This document shows, in pieces, positions 43,971 through 46,871 of a stretch of DNA of 46,871 bases. Source of the stretch: Candidatus Omnitrophica bacterium CG11_big_fil_rev_8_21_14_0_20_41_12 (lineage in GTDB: Bacteria > Omnitrophota > Gorgyraeia > Gygaellales > Profunditerraquicolaceae); NCBI GenBank assembly GCA_002796135.1, contig PCWB01000003.1:1-46871 (forward strand), in the 5' to 3' direction. The translations under genes were made by a program, and so were the position numbers. The notes beneath the pieces are model-generated. The model made no database searches, had not been told where the DNA came from, and saw nothing but the letters and a program-made list of their open reading frames with translations. Each line of letters begins with the position of its first letter. Positions within the stretch are counted from its first letter, which is position 1.

Positions 43971-44575
43971 AGTTAGTAGTTGCCACGCGAAACAGAAAGA
44001 AGCTGCTTGAAATAAAAGAGATTTTGAATGGGATGGATTTAACTTTATTGTCTCTTGATGGTTATAAAAATTCTCCGCAGGTGATTGAAAATGGAAAAAC
44101 TTTTAAGGAGAATGCGGTAAAGAAAGCAGTGAAGCTGGCGCAATTTACGGATGAGTTTTGTTTAGGGGAAGATTCAGGTTTATGCGTTGATGCTTTGAAT
44201 GGAGCTCCGGGGATTTATTCGGCGCGATTTTCAGGCCGTGAGAAAAGTGATATTAAGAATAATCTTAAAATTTTGACATTACTTAAAGATTTGCCTCTGG
44301 CAAAAAGAAAAGCGCATTATGTTTGCGCTGTTGCGTTAGCGGATAAGAGAGGGCTCGTCGCAGTTGTTGAGGGAAGATGTAATGGTTTGATTTCTTTTGA
44401 ATCAAAAGGAGCTGCTGGATTCGGGTATGATCCGGTATTTTATATTCCGAAATTTAAAAAGACTTTTGCCCAGCTTGGAGAAAAAATTAAGCATAAGATG
44501 AGCCACCGCCATCATGCTTTAAAGCAGGCCAAGCTGATCATTCAGAAATACATTGTGAAGCAAGAAGCAAGTTGA
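43967..44575 (+). CDS. rdgB: XTP/dITP pyrophosphatase (RdgB/HAM1 family)
   Basis: Removes non-canonical purine nucleotides (ITP, XTP). 202 residues. [17 protein letters not shown] at the N-terminus, [35 protein letters not shown] with the catalytic aspartates, and [10 protein letters not shown] with MSHRHHAL at the end. The tRNA-Pro promoter lies within its 3' end. Confidence 0.94.
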   Translation: MKLVVATRNRKKLLEIKEILNGMDLTLLSLDGYKNSPQVIENGKTFKENAVKKAVKLAQFTDEFCLGEDSGLCVDALNGAPGIYSARFSGREKSDIKNNLKILTLLKDLPLAKRKAHYVCAVALADKRGLVAVVEGRCNGLISFESKGAAGFGYDPVFYIPKFKKTFAQLGEKIKHKMSHRHHALKQAKLIIQKYIVKQEAS

Positions 44576-44581
44576 TATAAT
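44553..44581 (+). promoter_or_regulatory. Promoter of tRNA-Pro
   Basis: TTGTGA (44553-44558), a 17-nt spacer and TATAAT (44576-44581), overlapping the end of rdgB. The tRNA begins 16 nt after the -10 box. It may also serve the tRNA-Arg downstream. Confidence 0.65.
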
Positions 44582-44597
44582 CAAAATTCACGCAATA

Positions 44598-44672
44598 CGG
44601 GGCGTGGCTCAGTTTGGCTAGAGCGCCTGCTTTGGGAGCAGGAGGCCACAGGTTCAAGTCCTGTCGCCCCGA
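44598..44672 (+). tRNA. tRNA-Pro (anticodon TGG)
   Basis: 75 nt. The acceptor CGGGGCG pairs with CGCCCCG, the D-arm GCTC/GAGC and the anticodon stem CCTGC/GCAGG around TTTGGGA give anticodon TGG. T-arm ACAGG-TTCAAGT-CCTGT is normal. CCA is not encoded; the discriminator is A. Confidence 0.93.
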
Positions 44673-44685
44673 TTAGTTCTGAATA

Positions 44686-44738
44686 AGGCAACAGGAATCC
44701 CGCCGAACTTAGAAGTCCCCGGGAGCCTGTCGCCCCGA
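44686..44738 (+). pseudogene. Partial duplicate of tRNA-Pro 3' half with T-loop replaced
   Basis: CCTGTCGCCCCGA at 44726-44738 repeats exactly the tRNA-Pro 3' end at 44660-44672. AGGCAACAGG at 44686-44695 matches the variable-loop and T-stem region of tRNA-Pro (AGGCCACAGG) with one change. Between them a 30-nt sequence stands where the seven-base T-loop should be. It may be the trace of an integration event or a partial gene duplication. Confidence 0.6.
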
Positions 44739-44753
44739 CTTTGAAAATTTAAT

Positions 44754-45022
44754 GCGCCTGTAGCTCAATTGGATAGAGCACCTGCCTTCAGTATTTGGAG
44801 CCTTCATAGGGAAACGAACTTATGAAGTGCATGCTGCTAATTCGGTGAACGCCCGTGTGGGTAATACCGAGCTATCTGTGGAAGTTACAGAGAGTGTAGA
44901 GACTTTACACAGTAGGGCTGAAATGCCCAAGATAAAGTCCAGACCGCAACATTGTTTTGGCCGGAGTAATCCGGTGCGGTAAGCTAAGCCGGTTGTTGGC
45001 CGTTCGATTCGGCCCAGGCGCA
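44754..45022 (+). tRNA. tRNA-Arg (anticodon TCT), interrupted by a group I intron
   Basis: 5' exon 44754-44788 and 3' exon 44984-45022. Spliced, the acceptor GCGCCTG pairs with CAGGCGC, D-arm GCTC/GAGC, and T-arm GGCCG-TTCGATT-CGGCC are regular. The anticodon loop becomes CTTCTAA, anticodon TCT. The anticodon stem CCTGC/GCCGG has one T-C mismatch in the middle pair. CCA is not encoded. The intron lies between anticodon bases 34 and 35. Confidence 0.85.
44789..44983 (+). ncRNA. Compact group I intron (195 nt) in tRNA-Arg
   Basis: P1: exon CTT and intron CA pair with TGGAG (44796-44800), placing the required U-G pair at the 5' splice site. P2 44802-44808/44821-44827. P3 TGCTG (44832-44836)/CAGTA (44910-44914). 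P4 TCGGT (44842-44846)/ACCGA (44866-44870). P5 44851-44854/44859-44862. P6 44876-44879/44887-44890. P7 GACTTTA (44901-44907)/TAAAGTC (44933-44939). P8 GGGC (44915-44918)/GCCC (44925-44928). P9 CCGCA (44944-44948)/TGCGG (44975-44979), enclosing CCGG/CCGG. The last base is G. No reading frame is inside. The core is IC3-like, similar to the Azoarcus intron. Confidence 0.88.
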
Positions 45023-45043
45023 TTTAAATAACGCATAAAAATT

Positions 45044-46267
45044 ATGAAAAACTGGAAAAAAATATTCACAATTATCGCTATTGTAGTTATTCTTTTTAGC
45101 TTGGCCTATATTTTTTTTATCGTGGAAGCTAAAAATATAATTATAAGAAATATTGAGCAGTTAACCGGCCATAAAACCACTATTGGAAAACTGGATATTA
45201 GGCCGCCGCTGAATTTAGAGATAAGAAACTTAGAGATTAAGGGTGTGCTTAAAGCCGGATATATTTATATATCTCCGAGTATCCCTAATCTTTTGTTCGG
45301 AAAAATTGCTCTTAATAAAGTTAAAATTGTCAGCCCGTTACTTACATATCAGCGTATACCTATGCCTGTTGCAGTTGCGGATAACAGTAGTGTGGATGTG
45401 GGAAGGGGGCAAATTGTCGCAACTGCGCCTATCACCGTTGCGGTTACGCCAACAGTCGGACAGAACAAGGTTTTTCCCGTAACTATCAAAAGCCTGAAGA
45501 TCTATTCTGGCTGGTTGAATTTTATCGATTCAACCGCAACCAGCGGAACGATAAAATTTACGATCAAAGATATCTTTTTTTATGCAACTAACTTACATAC
45601 TGTCAGCACGGATGTTCTGACTAATTTTGATTTAAAAGGGAATATCTCCTGGCATACCGGAGAGTCTGATGGCAAACTTTCTGCGCAAGGATGGATAAAC
45701 TCCTATAAGAAAGATATGCTGGCAACTTTGAAAGTTGAAAATATCGACGCCATTGTTTTCTATCCTTATTATTCAACCTGGGTTGATTTAGGCGCAGCGC
45801 GGATTGAAAAAGCCAAACTTAATTTCAGCAGCAATATTAAGGGCACCAATAATGATATTGATGCGGCTTGTCATTTAGAGCTGGCTGATATTGTCCGCAA
45901 AGTACGCACTCCTGAGGAAAGTCAGAAGAAAGCTGAGCGCCTGACTGATGTAGTGCTGGATATGTTTAAATCCATGAATCAGGGTAAGGTTGTTTTGGAT
46001 TTCACTTTGCATACCAAGATGGACCAGCCGATTTTTGGTTTTGGCGATATCAAATCGGCGTTTGAGGGTAAACTTATGCAGGGCAGGGCAAAGGCTGGAT
46101 TGCGGCCTCAGGATGTGTTATTATGGCCTTCTAAATTACTGCAAAGCGGAATTAAGAGCGGTGTAGATGTTTCGCATGCCGTAACCGACGGAGTAGTTGC
46201 TCTAGGTAATGGACTAAAAGATTTTTTTGAAGAAATGATCAATAAGCCGGATCCTGCGGCAAATTAG
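45044..46267 (+). CDS. AsmA-like/DUF748-type envelope protein
   Basis: 407 residues. A single N-terminal membrane helix (about 8-28), then a long periplasmic region beginning with the AsmA-type repeat text TGHKTTIGKLDIRPPLNLEIRN. Family members span the envelope and affect outer-membrane assembly or lipid transfer. The middle has a low-complexity stretch of valine-rich text (VAVADNSSVDVGRG to VTPTVGQNKV, about 108-148) and the C-terminus (about 300-400) is helical. The start lacks a clear ribosome site. AsmA family membership is an inference from the pattern, so the specific function is not assigned. Confidence 0.7.
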   Translation: MKNWKKIFTIIAIVVILFSLAYIFFIVEAKNIIIRNIEQLTGHKTTIGKLDIRPPLNLEIRNLEIKGVLKAGYIYISPSIPNLLFGKIALNKVKIVSPLLTYQRIPMPVAVADNSSVDVGRGQIVATAPITVAVTPTVGQNKVFPVTIKSLKIYSGWLNFIDSTATSGTIKFTIKDIFFYATNLHTVSTDVLTNFDLKGNISWHTGESDGKLSAQGWINSYKKDMLATLKVENIDAIVFYPYYSTWVDLGAARIEKAKLNFSSNIKGTNNDIDAACHLELADIVRKVRTPEESQKKAERLTDVVLDMFKSMNQGKVVLDFTLHTKMDQPIFGFGDIKSAFEGKLMQGRAKAGLRPQDVLLWPSKLLQSGIKSGVDVSHAVTDGVVALGNGLKDFFEEMINKPDPAAN

Positions 46268-46283
46268 TTCTTTTTTAGTTTTA

Positions 46284-46362
46284 TGGTGGCTGTAGCTCAA
46301 TTGGTTAGAGCATCAGATTGTGGTTCTGAGGGTTGCGGGATCGTTCCCCGTCAGCCACCCCA
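46284..46362 (+). tRNA. tRNA-His (anticodon GTG)
   Basis: 79 nt including G-1 (46284) and the encoded CCA. The acceptor GTGGCTG pairs with CAGCCAC, with G-1 opposite discriminator C as required for tRNA-His. The anticodon loop TTGTGGT gives GTG. The T-arm GCGGG/CCCGT encloses ATCGTTC instead of the usual TTCRANY: position 54 is A and 58 is T, a swap of the conserved T54-A58 pair. Confidence 0.88.
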
Positions 46363-46396
46363 GTAATTTCTCTCTCTTCGTCGGATGAGAGAGGCA

Positions 46397-46434
46397 AATA
46401 ACCATGATTACTTAACGTGATCATGGTTATTTTT
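46397..46434 (+). terminator. Rho-independent terminator after tRNA-His
   Basis: AATAACCATGATTAC (46397-46411) pairs with GTGATCATGGTTATT (46417-46431), with one G-U pair, over a 5-nt loop and is followed by TTTTA. A smaller CTCTC/GAGAG hairpin lies just upstream. It ends the rightward transcript. Confidence 0.75.
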
Positions 46435-46672
46435 ATGCCCTAGGGTGTCAAAGAGTTGGGGCATTATTCTTTAATTGTTTTCCCAAAGAAATATAATCCG
46501 CAATACCTGTGTGTAAAATTTCTCTAAAACTATCCAAAAATTCTCTAAAATGGCCAATTCATCTCTATCTGGGTAGAGTTTTCGTAACAGGTGTAATTGG
46601 CTAATATGCGATTAGGTTGTAAGTGTAGAATAGGCAGTTACGGGAATTTTATCTCTCGTAACAGGTAGGTAA
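46435..46672. other. Non-coding stretch with short direct repeats
   Basis: No gene or RNA recognised in about 240 bases. Two short direct repeats are present: TTCTCTAAAA twice near 46520-46550, and TCGTAACAGGT at 46582-46592 and 46656-46666. The text is AT-rich and looks like accessory or degraded sequence. Confidence 0.5.
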
Positions 46673-46783
46673 TTATGCTTTATTCTCGGTAGATTTTAGG
46701 AGGGAATGCCAGATTTGCTCTTGTTTTTTCCAGTCTGCTTCAGAGATAATGTCGCGAATCTTGTATTCTGGTATTTCATAAGG
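46673..46783 (-). pseudogene. 3' stub of a truncated gene, unknown
   Basis: Minus strand. The last 36 codons of an open frame, beginning PYEIPEYKIRDIISEADW and ending at a TAA at 46675-46673. The composition looks like real coding sequence. Its upstream part would lie to the right, where an insertion-sequence end begins, so the gene appears interrupted. The family is not recognised; HPYEIPE-like text recalls CutA proteins but the rest does not. Confidence 0.5.
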
Positions 46784-46784
46784 G

Positions 46785-46871
46785 TGATCTTCCCCCGAAA
46801 AAGTGGACACAAAGAAGAGTTGGTGTTAGCATAAAAGCCGGCTCTTAAAACGGGAGGTGTCCAATGGTTGG
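46785..46871 (+). mobile_element. Probable left end of an IS3-like insertion sequence
   Basis: TGATCTTCCCCCGAAAAAGT followed by GGACAC fits an IS3-family terminal inverted repeat that starts with TG. About 60 nt later an AACGGGAGGTG ribosome site precedes an ATG at 46864, the position expected for the first transposase frame. The rest lies beyond the window, so family assignment is tentative. Confidence 0.5.

Noticed and set aside
44820-45023. 67-codon minus-strand frame over the tRNA-Arg intron
   Set aside because: The region is explained by the intron and the 3' exon of the tRNA.
1-46871. CRISPR array
   Set aside because: No regularly spaced direct repeats with unique spacers were seen anywhere in the window.

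Overview
The window reads as a compact chromosomal segment from a diderm (Gram-negative-type) bacterium of moderate, slightly AT-leaning composition. Outer-membrane systems are present (Lol lipoprotein export, MlaEFD-type lipid transport, LptF/LptG) next to a McsA-McsB-ClpC module better known from Firmicutes. With the dense overlapping operons, this mix would fit a candidate phylum such as Omnitrophota. That placement is an inference from gene content; no rRNA is present to test it.

Layout: (1) 1-545, the tail of an ORF6N-type gene, two hairpins and a consensus promoter. (2) 546-28577, a nearly unbroken rightward series: lysS, a LolC/E-LolD transporter, ilvE, mcsA-mcsB-clpC, mlaE-mlaF-mlaD, radA, a PIN-TRAM protein, ispD-ispF, cysE-cysS, tmk-holB-ricT-metG-tatD (an order resembling that of Bacillus), a DUF362 ferredoxin, mtnA, thiL, tsaE-tsaB and alr. 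Two AT-rich genes of unknown function (3898-5085 and 18025-18573) interrupt it. (3) 28588-31506, a leftward comFC-lptF-lptG operon, divergent from pyrE. (4) 31582-36957 rightward: pyrE, a HI0933-like flavoprotein, a Maf-M48 peptidase fusion, a lone receiver protein, an AEC transporter and smpB, with a tRNA-Leu on the other strand. (5) 36991-38004, tmRNA followed by a LAGLIDADG endonuclease gene and what looks like a group I intron remnant. (6) 38021-44575, amidase, murI, queD-queC-queE-queF, two fumarase-type subunits, rph and rdgB. (7) 44598-46362, tRNA-Pro, a partial duplicate of its 3' half, tRNA-Arg(UCU) interrupted by a compact group I intron, an AsmA-like protein and tRNA-His. (8) 46363-46871, a terminator, a repeat-containing non-coding stretch, the stub of a truncated gene, and what appears to be the left end of an IS3-like insertion sequence.

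Most of the window is housekeeping: translation and tRNA modification, envelope assembly, protein quality control, DNA repair and replication, and isoprenoid, queuosine, methionine-salvage and thiamine metabolism. The most unusual items are the 195-nt ORF-less group I intron inside the tRNA-Arg anticodon; promoters that place the predicted transcription start on, or 3 nt before, the AUG of lysS, pyrE and comFC; the single-frame Maf-M48 fusion with an internal lipobox; the homing-endonuclease gene beside tmRNA; and stable RNA hairpins abutting the starts of mlaD and radA.
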